Of a stretch of 64,000 bases of DNA, positions 19,304 through 28,992 are shown piece after piece. This DNA comes from Chersky-840 sp963794615 (GTDB lineage: Bacteria > Actinomycetota > Acidimicrobiia > Acidimicrobiales > UBA8190). Where the stretch lies: contig CAWCEP010000005.1 in the NCBI GenBank assembly GCA_963794615.1, positions 620,001-684,000 on the forward strand. Reading direction: 5' to 3'. Positions within the stretch are counted from its first letter, which is position 1, and every line of letters begins with the position of its first letter. The translations under genes and the position numbers were made by a program. The notes under the pieces were generated by a model. That model made no database searches, was not told the origin of the DNA, and saw only the letters and a list, made by a program, of their open reading frames with translations.

Positions 19304-21300
19304 ATGTCCGATACGAGCGCCGGGGAGCCGACGGCGGAGCCGACCCGTTCCCCGTCCGTCCCCGCACCTACCGACCCCGGGGCGACGAACGTCCTTGCCG
19401 GGCTGAACACCGGATCGCGAGGCTCTCCTCCGGACCGTAACGGCCCGGTCCCGGAACAGACCGACCGGATCGACGGTGGTGAGTCGACCGCGTCCCCACG
19501 CGACGCCCCGGGAGGGACCGGGTCGCCCGACGCGACGTCGGATGCGCCCCCCGGCGGCCCGCCCCGGGCGCCGTCGAACCCGCGTCGCCGTCGCAAGCGC
19601 CCCGCCACCGCCCGCACCCCCGGGAACGGCGGTGCCGACGGCTCCTCGGAGGCCGATGACAACACCGCCGGTGCCGCCGAGCCCGGGGAGGTCGAACCCC
19701 CGGCCCCCGGCGCCGCTGCCGAGGACGGCGAAGGGGAGTCGCCCGGGGAGGCTCCGCCCACCCCCGGGGTGGGGGACCGGAAAGCCCCGGTGGAGCGGCC
19801 CCGCATCGGCGACACCCGTCCCGCCCGGCCACCGGTGGCCCCCGTGCCCCCCGTGCCGGTGACCCCGCTCTCGGCCAAAGGGGTCACGTCGGCGCCCGCC
19901 CCGGTGGTGTCGACGCGGGCCGCGGCGACGATGGCCGACACCAGACGGCGCCGAGCCCCGAGCCGGCCGACGCCAAGTCGTCGGGGGGCCGGTCCCGACG
20001 TCGTAGTGGCCGCGAGCGGCGGGGCCGCCCCGTGGGCCGGTACCTCATGTGCGTCCACGTCCGCCCCCATGCCACCCAGATCGCGGTGCTCGAGGGCCGA
20101 ACCCTGGTCGAGCACTACGTGTCGAGGGCGTCTGACGACGCCACCCAGATCGACGGCAACATCTATCGCGGCCGGGTCCAGAACGTCCTGCCCGGCATGG
20201 AGGCGGCGTTCATCGACATCGGCACTCCCAAGAACGCCGTGCTGTACCGGGGTGACGTCCGCTACGACGTCGAGGACGTCGAAACGGCCAAGAGCTCCTC
20301 GGCGCGTATCGAAGAGATGTTGCACCCGGGCCAGGTCATCTTGTGCCAGGTCACCAAGAACCCGATCGGGGCCAAAGGAGCGCGCTTGACCCAGGAGGTC
20401 TCGCTGCCCGGTCGTTTCGTCGTCATGGTCCCCAACTCCAGCGCCTTCGGCATCTCCAAGCGCCTCGACGACAACGAGCGCAAGCGGTTGCGTCGGATCG
20501 TCGATGAGGTGCGACCCGCCGGCCACGGCCTGATCGTGCGGACCGCGGCCGAAGGGGCGAGCCAGGACGAGCTGCGCCACGACGTCGAACGGCTGGTGGC
20601 GCTGTGGGCCGCCATCGAGGCCGAAGCCAACCGGTCCAACGCCCCAGGGTTGCTCTACCGCGAACCCGACCTTGCCGTGCGCATCGTGCGGGAGGAATTC
20701 AACCGTGAGTACCGCAATGTCGTCATCGACGACGAGGCCCTGTACGCGCAGGTGCGTGATTACATCGAGCAGGTGAACCCCGAGCTCGTCGACAGGGTCG
20801 AGTACTACGACCCGGTCGTCGAGAACCTTCCCATCTTCGAACGCTTCCACGTGCACGAGCAGCTGCACAAGGCCCTCGACCGGAAGGTGTGGCTGCCCTC
20901 GGGGGGATCGATCATCATCGAGAGGACCGAGGCCCTCACCGTGATCGACGTCAACACCGGCAAGAACGTGGGCAAGTCGAACCTCGAGGAGACGGTCTAC
21001 CGCAACAACCTCGAAGCCGCCGAGGAGATCGCCCGACAACTCCGACTGCGCGACATCGGGGGGATCATCGTCATCGACTTCATCGACATGGAGATCCGCG
21101 ACAACCGGGACCGGGTGTCGGCCGCCCTGCGCTCGGCGCTGGCCAGGGACAAGACGAGGACCCAGGTCTTCGACATCTCCGAGCTGGGCCTGGTGGAGAT
21201 GACCCGGAAGCGGGTCTCGGAGGGCCTGGTGGAGTCGCTCTCGACCGTGTGCACGGTGTGCGGGGGGCGCGGGATCGTCCTCGACGACTCCCTGCTGTAA
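19304..21300 (+). CDS. rne: ribonuclease E/G family endoribonuclease (frame break in N-terminal extension)
   Basis: Repaired length is about 665 residues. An unusual N-terminal extension of about 220 residues is Pro/Gly/Asp-rich and disordered, with a basic RRRRKR patch. The catalytic part starts near 20032 (MGRYLMCVHVRPHATQIAVLEG), with the S1-like RVQNVLPGMEAAFIDIG, the catalytic DNase I-like segment ALTVIDVNTGKNVGKSNLEETVYRNN, IVIDFIDM, and a C-terminal zinc-link CTVCGGRG. The frame changes around the CCCC at 19956-19959: adding one base joins the extension smoothly to a basic linker before GRYLM. It processes rRNA and decays mRNA. Start ATG 19304 lies 24 bases after the DUF2344 gene. Confidence 0.88.
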
Positions 21301-21303
21301 GAT
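21298..21303 (+). promoter_or_regulatory. -10 element (TAAGAT) for rplU over the rne stop codon
   Basis: TAAGAT begins with the rne TAA stop and ends 9 bases before the rplU ATG. It may give rplU-rpmA a promoter independent of rne. Confidence 0.45.
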
Positions 21304-21312
21304 TGCCGGGCT

Positions 21313-21633
21313 ATGTACGCGGTGATCCAGAGCGGAGGCAAGCAGGAGCGGGTGGCCGAGGGCCAGCATCTGCGCGTGGAGCTCCTGGGCGTGCCCGAGG
21401 GCAGCGAGGTCGAGCTCGCCCCCGTGCTGGTCGTCGACGACGACAGGGTCCTTGCCACCCCGGCCGAGCTCGCCGGGACGGTGGTGGCCGCCCGGGTCGT
21501 GGGTCAGGAGCTGGGTCCCAAGATCAGAGGCTTCACCTACCAGGCCAAGGCGCGGCGCCGGCGCCGGTGGGGCCACCGTCAGCAGTACGACACCGTCGAG
21601 ATCTTGTCGATCACGGTCCCCGCGGGCCGCTGA
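21313..21633 (+). CDS. rplU: 50S ribosomal protein L21
   Basis: A 106-residue protein starting MYAVIQSGGKQERVAEGQ, the classic L21 N terminus, with GPKIRGFTYQAKARRRRRWGHRQQ near the C terminus that contacts 23S rRNA. Length is normal. It is followed after 24 bases by rpmA, the near-universal rplU-rpmA-obg order. There is no Shine-Dalgarno in front of the ATG, but a TANNNT hexamer is. Confidence 0.96.
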   Translation: MYAVIQSGGKQERVAEGQHLRVELLGVPEGSEVELAPVLVVDDDRVLATPAELAGTVVAARVVGQELGPKIRGFTYQAKARRRRRWGHRQQYDTVEILSITVPAGR

Positions 21634-21657
21634 CACCGCCGTAGGGAGGCGATTCTC

Positions 21658-21912
21658 ATGTCGAAGACGAAGGGCGGGGGATCGACCCGCAACGGCCGTG
21701 ATTCGAAGTCCAAGCGACTCGGCGTGAAGGTCTACGACGGGACCACCGTTCCCGCCGGGGCGATCATCCTGCGCCAGCGCGGCACCAAATTCCATCCCGG
21801 CGAGAACGTCGGGCGCGGTGGCGACGACACGCTGTTCGCTACCGCCGAGGGCGTGGTGAGCTTCGGCACCCGCAAGGGTCGTCGCCAGGTGAGCGTCCGC
21901 GCCGAGTCCTGA
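21658..21912 (+). CDS. rpmA: 50S ribosomal protein L27
   Basis: An 84-residue protein: MSKTKGGGSTRNGRDSKSKRLGVK is typical of L27, whose N terminus reaches the peptidyl-transferase centre, followed by GAIILRQRGTKFHPGENVGRGGDDTLFA. A GGGAGG ribosome site precedes the ATG at 21658. A hairpin just after the stop (21927-21950) may end the transcript. Confidence 0.96.
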   Translation: MSKTKGGGSTRNGRDSKSKRLGVKVYDGTTVPAGAIILRQRGTKFHPGENVGRGGDDTLFATAEGVVSFGTRKGRRQVSVRAES

Positions 21913-21926
21913 GCCGGGGCGGCCCG

Positions 21927-21950
21927 CCCACGCTCCCCCGGGAGGGTGGG
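21927..21950 (+). terminator. hairpin between rpmA and obg
   Basis: An imperfect inverted repeat, CCCACGCTCCC with GGGAGGGTGGG (one mismatch), closes a tight loop 15 bases after the rpmA stop. There is no U tract, but the obg -10 element follows 11 bases later, which supports a transcript boundary here. Confidence 0.45.
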
Positions 21951-21961
21951 ACGGTGCCCCG

Positions 21962-21967
21962 TAGAAT
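21962..21967 (+). promoter_or_regulatory. -10 element (TAGAAT) for obg
   Basis: TAGAAT ends 7 bases before the GTG at 21975. This predicts a leaderless mRNA. Confidence 0.55.
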
Positions 21968-21974
21968 CGGAGCC

Positions 21975-23309
21975 GTGTCCGGGTTCGCCGACGAGGCCCA
22001 GGTTCATGTGAAAGCGGGCAACGGCGGCGCCGGTTCCGTGTCGTTTCGTCGCGAGGCGCATGTGTCGCGGGGAGGCCCCGACGGCGGCGACGGCGGCGAC
22101 GGCGGCGACGTGTGGCTCGTGGCCACCACCAACCAGGCGTCGCTACTCGGGTTTCGCGACCATCCGCACCGTCGCGCCACCGACGGCAAGCACGGACAGG
22201 GGAAGAAGCGCCATGGCCCGCGCGGCCAGGCCCTCGACGTCCCCGTCCCCGTGGGCACGACGGTGCGTGGTCCCGACGGTGCCGTGCTGGCCGATCTGGC
22301 TACGAACGGGGATCGCTGGCTCGCGGCCGGGGGTGGACGGGGGGGGCGGGGCAACGCCCGGTTCCTGAGCAACCGCCGCCGGGCTCCCGCCTTTGCCGAG
22401 CAGGGCGAAAAGGGCGAGGAGCGCTGGCTGGACCTCGAGCTCAAACTGCTGGCCGACGTGGCATTGGTGGGTCTGCCGAACTCCGGCAAGAGCACCCTGA
22501 TCTCGCGCATCTCGGCGGCGCGTCCCAAGGTGGCCGCCTATCCGTTCACCACCCTCGAACCGCATCTCGGTGTGGTCCGGGTGGGCCGGCCCGGTGACGA
22601 ATCCGAGTTCGTGGTGGCTGACGTCCCGGGCCTCGTCGAGGGCGCGGCCGAAGGTCGGGGCCTCGGGCACCGCTTCCTCCGCCACGTCGAGCGCGCCCGC
22701 GCCCTGGTGGTGCTGCTCGACCTCGCCCCCGCCGACGAGATGGCGGTGTCCGAGCAGCAGCGCATCCTCCTGACCGAGCTCGGCCGGTATCGTCCCGAGC
22801 TCCTGGAGCGTCCTCGCATCGTGGTGGGATCGAAGTCCGATGTCGCTCCCGGGCCCGCCCCCGACGGGCTCGAGCTCACCATCTCGGCCGTCACCGGGGC
22901 GGGGATCCCCGAGCTGCTGGTCCGACTGGCGGGGATGGTGGTCGAGGCGCGGGCCGCCGAAGCCGTGCCGAACCGATCCGTCGTGATCCACCGCCCGTTG
23001 TCGGAGGAGATCGAAGTGGTACGGGGCGGGGACGGCTCCTTCGTGGTGCTCGGTCGTCCCGCGCTACGGGCGGTGGCGTTGTCCGATCTCAACGATCACG
23101 ATGCCGTGGACTACGTCCAGACCCGGCTGCGCAGGCTCGGCGTCGAACGCGCCCTGGTGCGGGCCGGGATCCATGACGGCGATGTCGTGCACCTCGGCGA
23201 GTTGAGCTTCACCTACCGGCGCGAGGACGGGGTCGAAGCGGTGGTGGCGGAACCGCCTCCTCCCGAGCCCCGGCGCGGAGGGAGACGCGGCAGAGGAACC
23301 GGGACGTGA
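21975..23309 (+). CDS. obgE: Obg family GTPase, ribosome assembly
   Basis: A 444-residue GTPase. The glycine-rich Obg domain opens the protein (ADEAQVHVKAGNGGAGSVSF), the G domain has G1 GLPNSGKSTL, G2/G3 YPFTTLEPHLG and DVPGLVEGA, and a C-terminal OCT domain of about 75 residues (VVRGGDGSFVVLGR onward) is present as in Gram-positive Obg. It acts in 50S maturation and stress signalling. GTG 21975 is chosen because the conserved domain starts there and a -10 element is 7 bases upstream. Its stop overlaps the proB GTG. Confidence 0.94.
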   Translation: MSGFADEAQVHVKAGNGGAGSVSFRREAHVSRGGPDGGDGGDGGDVWLVATTNQASLLGFRDHPHRRATDGKHGQGKKRHGPRGQALDVPVPVGTTVRGPDGAVLADLATNGDRWLAAGGGRGGRGNARFLSNRRRAPAFAEQGEKGEERWLDLELKLLADVALVGLPNSGKSTLISRISAARPKVAAYPFTTLEPHLGVVRVGRPGDESEFVVADVPGLVEGAAEGRGLGHRFLRHVERARALVVLLDLAPADEMAVSEQQRILLTELGRYRPELLERPRIVVGSKSDVAPGPAPDGLELTISAVTGAGIPELLVRLAGMVVEARAAEAVPNRSVVIHRPLSEEIEVVRGGDGSFVVLGRPALRAVALSDLNDHDAVDYVQTRLRRLGVERALVRAGIHDGDVVHLGELSFTYRREDGVEAVVAEPPPPEPRRGGRRGRGTGT

Positions 23310-24415
23310 CCGTCCACGACGGCGCCCGCACGGTGGTGGCGAAGATCGGCTCCTCGTCGATCACGAGCGCCGGCGGTGGTGTGGACCATGGCGCCGTCGA
23401 CAGGTTGTGTGCCCAGGTGAGCGAGCTCCACGAGCTGGGGCACAGCGTGGTCCTCGTGAGCTCGGGCGCGATCGCAGCGGGGTGGTCCGCCATGGGGGGC
23501 GGGCCCCGGCCCACCGACCCCGCCACGCTGCAGGCGGTCTCCGCCGTGGGGCAGTCGAAGCTGATGCGGGTGTACGACGAGGCCTTCGGGTCCCGGGGGC
23601 TGGCCGTGGGCCAGGTTCTCCTGGCCCCGCTCGACTTCATCCATCGCCAGCAGTACCTCCACGCCCGCCAGACGCTGTCCCGCCTGCTCGAGCTGGGTGT
23701 GGTCCCAGTGGTGAACGAGAACGACGCCACGTCCGACGACGAGATCCGCTTCGGCGACAACGATCGGCTCGCCGCGCTGGTCGCCCACCTCGTCGCCGCC
23801 GATCTGCTCGTTCTGCTCACCGACACGGCCGGCCTGCTGACCGCCGATCCCCGGACCACGGCCGAGGCGTCGCTCATCGAAGAGGTGGTCGAGGTCGACC
23901 ACGAGCTCGAAGTGATGGCGGGCGGGGCGGGCAGCGTGGTGGGAAGCGGCGGCATGGCTTCGAAGCTGGCCGCGGCGAAGATCGCGGCGTGGTCCGGGGT
24001 CGAGACCGTCATCGCCGACGCCGGTCGGGCCGGGGTGCTGCGCGGCGCCATCGACGGTGAGCCCGGGGTCGGTACCGTGTTCCGGGCCCGGGGACGGCGC
24101 CTGCCGGCCCGGAAGCTGTGGATCGCGTTCGCCGTCGCCGCCTCGGGGACCCTCATCGTGGACGAAGGAGCCCGTCTCGCGCTGGTGGATCGTGAGGCCT
24201 CGCTGCTCCCGGCCGGGGTGGTGTCGGTGTCAGGGCGCTTCGACGCCGACGACGCGGTGGAGATCGCGGGGCCCGATGGTGTGGTCTTCGCCAAAGGGCT
24301 CGCTCGTCACGGGGCCCAGCTGGTGGCGTCGTGGGCGGGGCGACGCACCAGTGAATTGCCCGATGGCGCCGCTCCCGAGATCGTGCACCGCGACGACCTG
24401 GTGGTGCTGGTCTGA
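23306..24415 (+). CDS. proB: glutamate 5-kinase
   Basis: A 369-residue enzyme for the first step of proline synthesis (glutamate to glutamyl-5-phosphate). The amino-acid-kinase domain has VVAKIGSSSITS, SSGAIAAG, VPVVNENDATSDDEIRFGDND and GSGGMASKLAAAKIA. The last about 90 residues form a PUA domain (WIAFAVAASGTLIVDEGA), as in full-length ProB. GTG at 23306 overlaps the obg stop (GTGA). Followed by proA, the next enzyme. Confidence 0.94.
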   Translation: MTVHDGARTVVAKIGSSSITSAGGGVDHGAVDRLCAQVSELHELGHSVVLVSSGAIAAGWSAMGGGPRPTDPATLQAVSAVGQSKLMRVYDEAFGSRGLAVGQVLLAPLDFIHRQQYLHARQTLSRLLELGVVPVVNENDATSDDEIRFGDNDRLAALVAHLVAADLLVLLTDTAGLLTADPRTTAEASLIEEVVEVDHELEVMAGGAGSVVGSGGMASKLAAAKIAAWSGVETVIADAGRAGVLRGAIDGEPGVGTVFRARGRRLPARKLWIAFAVAASGTLIVDEGARLALVDREASLLPAGVVSVSGRFDADDAVEIAGPDGVVFAKGLARHGAQLVASWAGRRTSELPDGAAPEIVHRDDLVVLV

Positions 24416-24499
24416 CCACGCCCACTCGTCGACAGGGTCCACCCCCGGGTGGGGCGGTTCGGCACGGCCCCTCCGCCCGGGCAGGGGGTGTGGCGGAGG

Positions 24500-24505
24500 T
24501 ACCCT
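24500..24505 (+). promoter_or_regulatory. -10 element (TACCCT) for proA
   Basis: TACCCT ends 5 bases before the ATG at 24511. It suggests leaderless transcription of proA separate from proB. Confidence 0.4.
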
Positions 24506-24510
24506 GGAGC

Positions 24511-25759
24511 ATGGACCGGGAGCACATCGTCGATCTCGGCCGGCGCGCCAAGGCGGCCTCCCGGGTCCTGGCCGTAGCGGACGGCGCCGCCAAGAATGGC
24601 GCGCTGCTGGTGGCCGCCGACCTGCTCGAGGAGCGAAGCGCCGACGTGCTCGAGCACAACGCCGCCGACCTCGAGCGGGCCCGGGCCGGTGACACCGGCG
24701 ACGTGGCCCTCGACCGGCTGCGCCTCAGCGCCGAGCGGGTCGGGGGCATGGCCGAGAGCCTGCGCCAGATCGCGGCGCTGGGTGACCCCGTCGGCGAGGT
24801 GGTCGAGGGCTGGGTGCGCCCCAACGGCTTGCGCGTCGAGCGCGTCCGGGTCCCGCTCGGGGTGGTCGGTGTCATCTACGAGAACCGGCCCAATGTCACG
24901 AGCGATGCGGCGGGGCTCTGTCTGAAGGCGGGCAACGCCACCATGTTGCGGGGGTCGTCGAGCGCGGCCGCCTCCAACGCCGCCATCGTGAGCTGTCTGC
25001 GCGAGGCGTTGGCCAAGGTCGGCCTCCCCGAGGACGGTGTGGTGAACGTGGCCGACACCAGCCACGAGGCTGCGGTGGCGTTCATGCAGCTCAACGGCAT
25101 GATCGACTGCCTGGTTCCCCGGGGGGGCCACGCCCTCATCGCCTCGGTGCGCGAGCACGCCACCGTGCCCTACGTGATCGACGGGGACGGCAACTGCCAC
25201 GTCTACGTCGACGCCGACGCCGATCTCGACATGGCCCTGTCCATCGTGGTGAACGCCAAGACCCAGCGCCCCGGGGTGTGCAACGCGGCCGAGTCCCTCG
25301 TCGTCCACGGCGCGGTGGCGGGGGAGTTCCTGCCCCGCCTGGGCGAGGCCCTGTCGGGTGTCGAGCTGCGTGGCGACGGGGCGAGCCGTGCCCTTCTGCC
25401 CACCATGGCGGTCGCCTCCGAGGACGACTTCGGGGCGGAGTTCCTCGGCCCCGTCATGTCGGTGGCGGTCGTGGCCGATCTCGACGGGGCCATCGACCAC
25501 ATCGCCCGGTACGGATCGGGGCATTCCGAAGCGATCGTCACCAACGACCTGGGCGCGTCGGAACGATTCTGCCGCGAGGTCGACGCCGCCGCCGTCGTCG
25601 TCGAACGCGTCGACCCGGTTCGTCGACGGGGGAGAGCTCGGCCTCGGATCCGAGATCGGGATCTCCACCCAGAAGCTCCACGCCCGTGGCCCGATGGGTC
25701 TGCGCGACCTCACCTGTGTGAAGTACGTCGTGCACGGGAACGGGCAGGTGCGGCGGTGA
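24511..25759 (+). CDS. proA: glutamate-5-semialdehyde dehydrogenase (frame break near 25603)
   Basis: An aldehyde-dehydrogenase-fold enzyme of about 415 residues when repaired, reducing glutamyl-5-phosphate in proline synthesis. Motifs: VPLGVVGVIYENRPNVTSDAAGLCLKAGNA, VPRGGHALI, and the catalytic cysteine in RPGVCNAAESLVVH. Near 25594-25604 the frame changes: the first frame reads AAAVVVERVD, while the true C terminus NASTRFVDGGELGLGSEIGIS follows in the +1 frame to the stop at 25757. One surplus base in the GTC-repeat run explains it. The stop overlaps the moxR GTG. Confidence 0.9.
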
Positions 25760-26776
25760 GCCCCGCCGGCGACGAGGACGGTGGCGAACCCCGATCGCCC
25801 GACGCCACCGGGATGCTCGGGTTCCCCGACCCGGGCCCGCCCTTGTTCTCGTCGGTGACCGAGGTGCGCGAGCGCCTGGCTGCGGTCGGATACCTCGCCG
25901 ATGACGGCATCGCCGGGGTGGTCCACCTCGCCGACCGTCTGGCCAAGCCCGTGCTCGTGGAGGGCCCCGCCGGCACGGGCAAGACCGAGCTGGCCAAGTC
26001 GGTGGCCCGGGTCACCGGCAGCCGCCTCATCCGGCTGCAGTGCTACGAGGGTCTCGACGAGTCCAAGGCGCTGTACGAATGGAACTACAAGAAGCAGCTG
26101 CTCCGGATCCAGGCGCAGCGCGTCGTCGACGACGACGGATCCGAGGGCCGCGTCGCCGTCGGCGCCCGGTGGGGCGGGCCAGGGTTCGACGAGCTCGTGG
26201 CGCGACCTCGAAGAGGACATCTTCTCGGAGGAGTTCCTCCTCACCCGCCCGTTGCTCGAGGCCATCCGGTCCCCTGACCCCGTGGTCCTCCTCGTCGACG
26301 AGGTGGACCGCGTCGAGCTCGAGACCGAGGCCCTGCTGCTCGAGGTGCTGTCGGAGTACCAGGTGTCGATCCCCGAGCTCGGTACGATCCGGGCGCAACA
26401 GATCCCGCTCGTCTTCCTCACCTCCAACAACACTCGCGAGCTGTCCGAGGCGCTCAAGCGTCGGTGCCTGTATCTCCATCTCGACTATCCCTCGCTCGAG
26501 CGCGAGCGCGACATCGTCCTCGCCCGCGTGCCCGGGGTGACCGAGGAGCTCGCCGATCAGATCGCCCGGATCGTGAGGTCGCTGCGGACCCTCGAGCTCA
26601 AGAAGTACCCGTCTGTCTCCGAGACCCTCGATTGGGCACGCACCCTCGTGGTGCTCGGCGTCGAGTCGATCGATGCCGAGCAGGCCAAAGCCACGTTGCA
26701 CGTGCTGCTCAAGTACCGCAGCGACCTCGAGCGCGCGGCCAAGGAGCTGGCCGTGGCCGGGGAGGACCGGGCCTGA
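25756..26776 (+). CDS. MoxR-family AAA+ ATPase (frame break near 26195)
   Basis: About 339 residues when repaired. Walker A is VEGPAGTGKTELAKSVA, followed by LQCYEGLDESKALYEWNYKKQLLRIQA. In the +1 frame come EEDIFSEEFLLTRPLLEAI, Walker B VVLLVDEVDRVE, sensor 1 IPLVFLTSNNTRELSEALKRRCLYLHLDYP and SVSETLDWARTL. One extra base in GAGCTCGTGG (26191-26200) accounts for the switch. MoxR ATPases act as chaperones with VWA-domain partners, and the next gene is such a partner. GTG start overlaps the proA stop (GTGA). Confidence 0.88.
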
Positions 26777-26786
26777 GGCCGAGGTC

Positions 26787-28228
26787 GTGCTCGACGTCCT
26801 CACCGGCTTCATCGGAGAGCTGCGCGCCGCCGGCCTGCCGGTGTCGCTGACCGAGTCGATCGACGCCGCCGAAGCCGTCCACCACATCCCGCTCGAGGAC
26901 CGTGACGCCCTCAAGTACGCGTTGGCGGCCACCTTGGTCAAGTCCTCGTCGCACTGGAAGGCGTTCGAGACCGCCTTCGAGGTCTACTTCTCGATGCGGG
27001 GCCCGCAGTACGAATTCGGTGACGAGTCCTCGGCGTGGCCGACACCGACGCCGACGCCGACAGCGAGAGCCGCGGCCAGGGCCAGGGCCGGGGCCAGGGC
27101 GGAGGTAGTGGCGAGTCGCTGTCGCCGGAGGAGATCGCCGAGATGCTGTTCCGGGCCTTGTTGGCTGCCAACGACGCCCAGGTCGCGGCGCTGGCCCGCC
27201 AGGCCGTGAGCCGGTTCGCGGGCATGGAGCCGGGCCGTCCCGTGGGGGGCACCTACTACCTGTACCGGACCCTGCGGAACCTCGACCTCGACCGGGTCCT
27301 CGAGCGGTTGATGGAGACGGCACGCGCCGGCGCCCCCGAGGGGCAGCTGACCCCGCTCGAAGAGCGCCTGGCCCGCGACGAGTTCAAGAGCCGTCTCGAC
27401 CGTCTTCGTCGCGAGCTCGAGGACGAGATCCGGCGGCGGCTCGTGGCCGATCGGGGCACCGAGGCGCTGGCCCGCTCCCTGCGCAAGCCTCTGCCCGAAG
27501 AGATCGACTTCATGCACGCCACCCGTGACGAGTTGGCGTCGCTGCGCCGGGCCATCCATCCCCTCACCCGCAAGCTGGCGGTGCGATTGGCCCGCAAGCG
27601 CCGCCACGGTCGCAAGGGGCCTCTCGACTTCCGGTCCACCATGCGCCACTCGTTGTCGACGGGAGGGGTCCCTGTCGATCCCAAGTTCCGCTATCCGCGC
27701 CCGGCCAAGCCCGAGATCATCGTCATCGCCGACATCTCGGGATCGGTGGCGTCCTTCGCTCGGTTCACCCTCCATCTCGTGCACGCCATCAGCTCCCAAT
27801 TCTCGAAGGTGCGCAGCTTCGTGTTCATCGACGGCATCGACGAAGTCACGAGGTTCTTCGAGAACGTCGACGACGTCGCCGACGCTGTGCACCGCATCAA
27901 CACCGAGGCCGATGTGGTGTGGGTCGACGGGCACTCGGACTACGGCCACGCCCTGTCGGTGTTCTGGGAGCGGTGGGGTGAGGAGATCACGCCCCGCACG
28001 AGCGTTCTGCTGCTCGGCGACGCCCGGAACAACTATCACGCCTCGCAGGCCTGGGTCATCCAGGAGATCCGCCACCGCGCCCGCCATGTGTACTGGCTCA
28101 ATCCCGAGCCTCGTGCCTACTGGGGGACCGGTGACTCCATCCTGGGCGAGTACGCCGTGCACTGCGACAACGTGTTCGAGTGCCGGAACCTGCGCCAGCT
28201 CGAGCACTTCGTGACCGAGTTGGCGTGA
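26787..28228 (+). CDS. CoxE-like VWA domain protein (frame break near 27035)
   Basis: About 480 residues when repaired. The N part begins VLDVLTGFIGELRAAGLPVSLTESIDAAEAV, typical of CoxE-like MoxR partners. A low-complexity Asp/Ser/Gly/Gln linker (27035-27115) follows, then helices and a C-terminal VWA fold whose MIDAS is DISGSVASFARF, with FVFIDGIDEVTRFF. The frame shifts by -1 at about 27031-27037; a GTG at 27035 could start a second protein, but the conserved N-terminal part belongs to the same family product. It probably works with the upstream MoxR ATPase in maturation or remodelling of a target complex. The stop overlaps the next start (GTGA). Confidence 0.85.
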
Positions 28229-28992
28229 GCGCAGGGGGAGCCGGCGCCAGGGGTGCGCCGCGAGGCGTGCGCACCGTGCCCGACGCGACCGCCCCTGTGA
28301 CGCGCGTCGTCCTCATCCGCCACGGCGAGGCGACCTGCAACGTTGGGGGTGTCGTCGGGGGTCATGAGGGATGCACCGGGTTGACCGCCACCGGGAGACA
28401 TCAGGCCGAAGCGCTGCGCTCCCGACTCCTCGAGACCGGTGAGCTCGCCGAGGCCAGCGCGCTCTATGCCAGCGTGCTGCTGCGTGCCCTCGAGACCGGG
28501 GCCATCGTGGCCGGCGGTATCGGGGACGGTGCCGCGCCGGTGGGGGACTGCGACCTGTGCGAGCTGCACCCCGGCGAGGCCGACGGCCTCACCTGGGACG
28601 AGTTCCGCATCCGGTACGGCGAGCCCGACTTCGACGCTGATCCCGACACCGAGGTGGCGCCCGGGGGGGAGAGCTGGAGCTCGTTCGTCACCCGGGCGTC
28701 GGAGGCGGTGACGCGGATCGCCGAGGCTCATCGTGGCGAGCTCGTGGCGATCGTGTGTCACGCCGGGGTCATCGAGTCGACTCTCCTGGCCTTCCTGCCC
28801 GTGGCGCCGGAGCGGGGACGCCTGGGTCTTCCCACCGAGCACACCTCGCTCACCGAATGGGAGCGGGGGGAGGGACGGTGGCGGTTGGTCCGTTACAACG
28901 ACGCGGCCCACCTGCGGGCCATGGCGGGGCGGGCCGTCGCCGACGAGCGGGTGGAGTCCCCGACTAGCACGCGTAATCCCCGTCGAGGCTGA
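28225..28992 (+). CDS. histidine phosphatase family protein (phosphoglycerate mutase-like)
   Basis: A 255-residue member of the branch with RHG catalytic histidine: VVLIRHGEATCNVGG near residue 35, and the second histidine in LVAIVCHAGVIESTLLAFLP. GTG 28225 overlaps the VWA stop (GTGA), which sets the start and couples it to moxR-VWA. The substrate is unknown; such enzymes remove phosphate from sugars, nucleotides or proteins. The last 29 bases overlap the 3' end of the convergent secreted-protein gene. Confidence 0.8.
   Translation: MSAGGAGARGAPRGVRTVPDATAPVTRVVLIRHGEATCNVGGVVGGHEGCTGLTATGRHQAEALRSRLLETGELAEASALYASVLLRALETGAIVAGGIGDGAAPVGDCDLCELHPGEADGLTWDEFRIRYGEPDFDADPDTEVAPGGESWSSFVTRASEAVTRIAEAHRGELVAIVCHAGVIESTLLAFLPVAPERGRLGLPTEHTSLTEWERGEGRWRLVRYNDAAHLRAMAGRAVADERVESPTSTRNPRRG

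Noticed and set aside
27035..28228. A separate VWA gene starting at GTG 27035
   Set aside because: The N-terminal CoxE-like part just upstream belongs to the same family product, the GTG has no ribosome site and falls in a low-complexity linker. A one-base loss joining both parts fits better.
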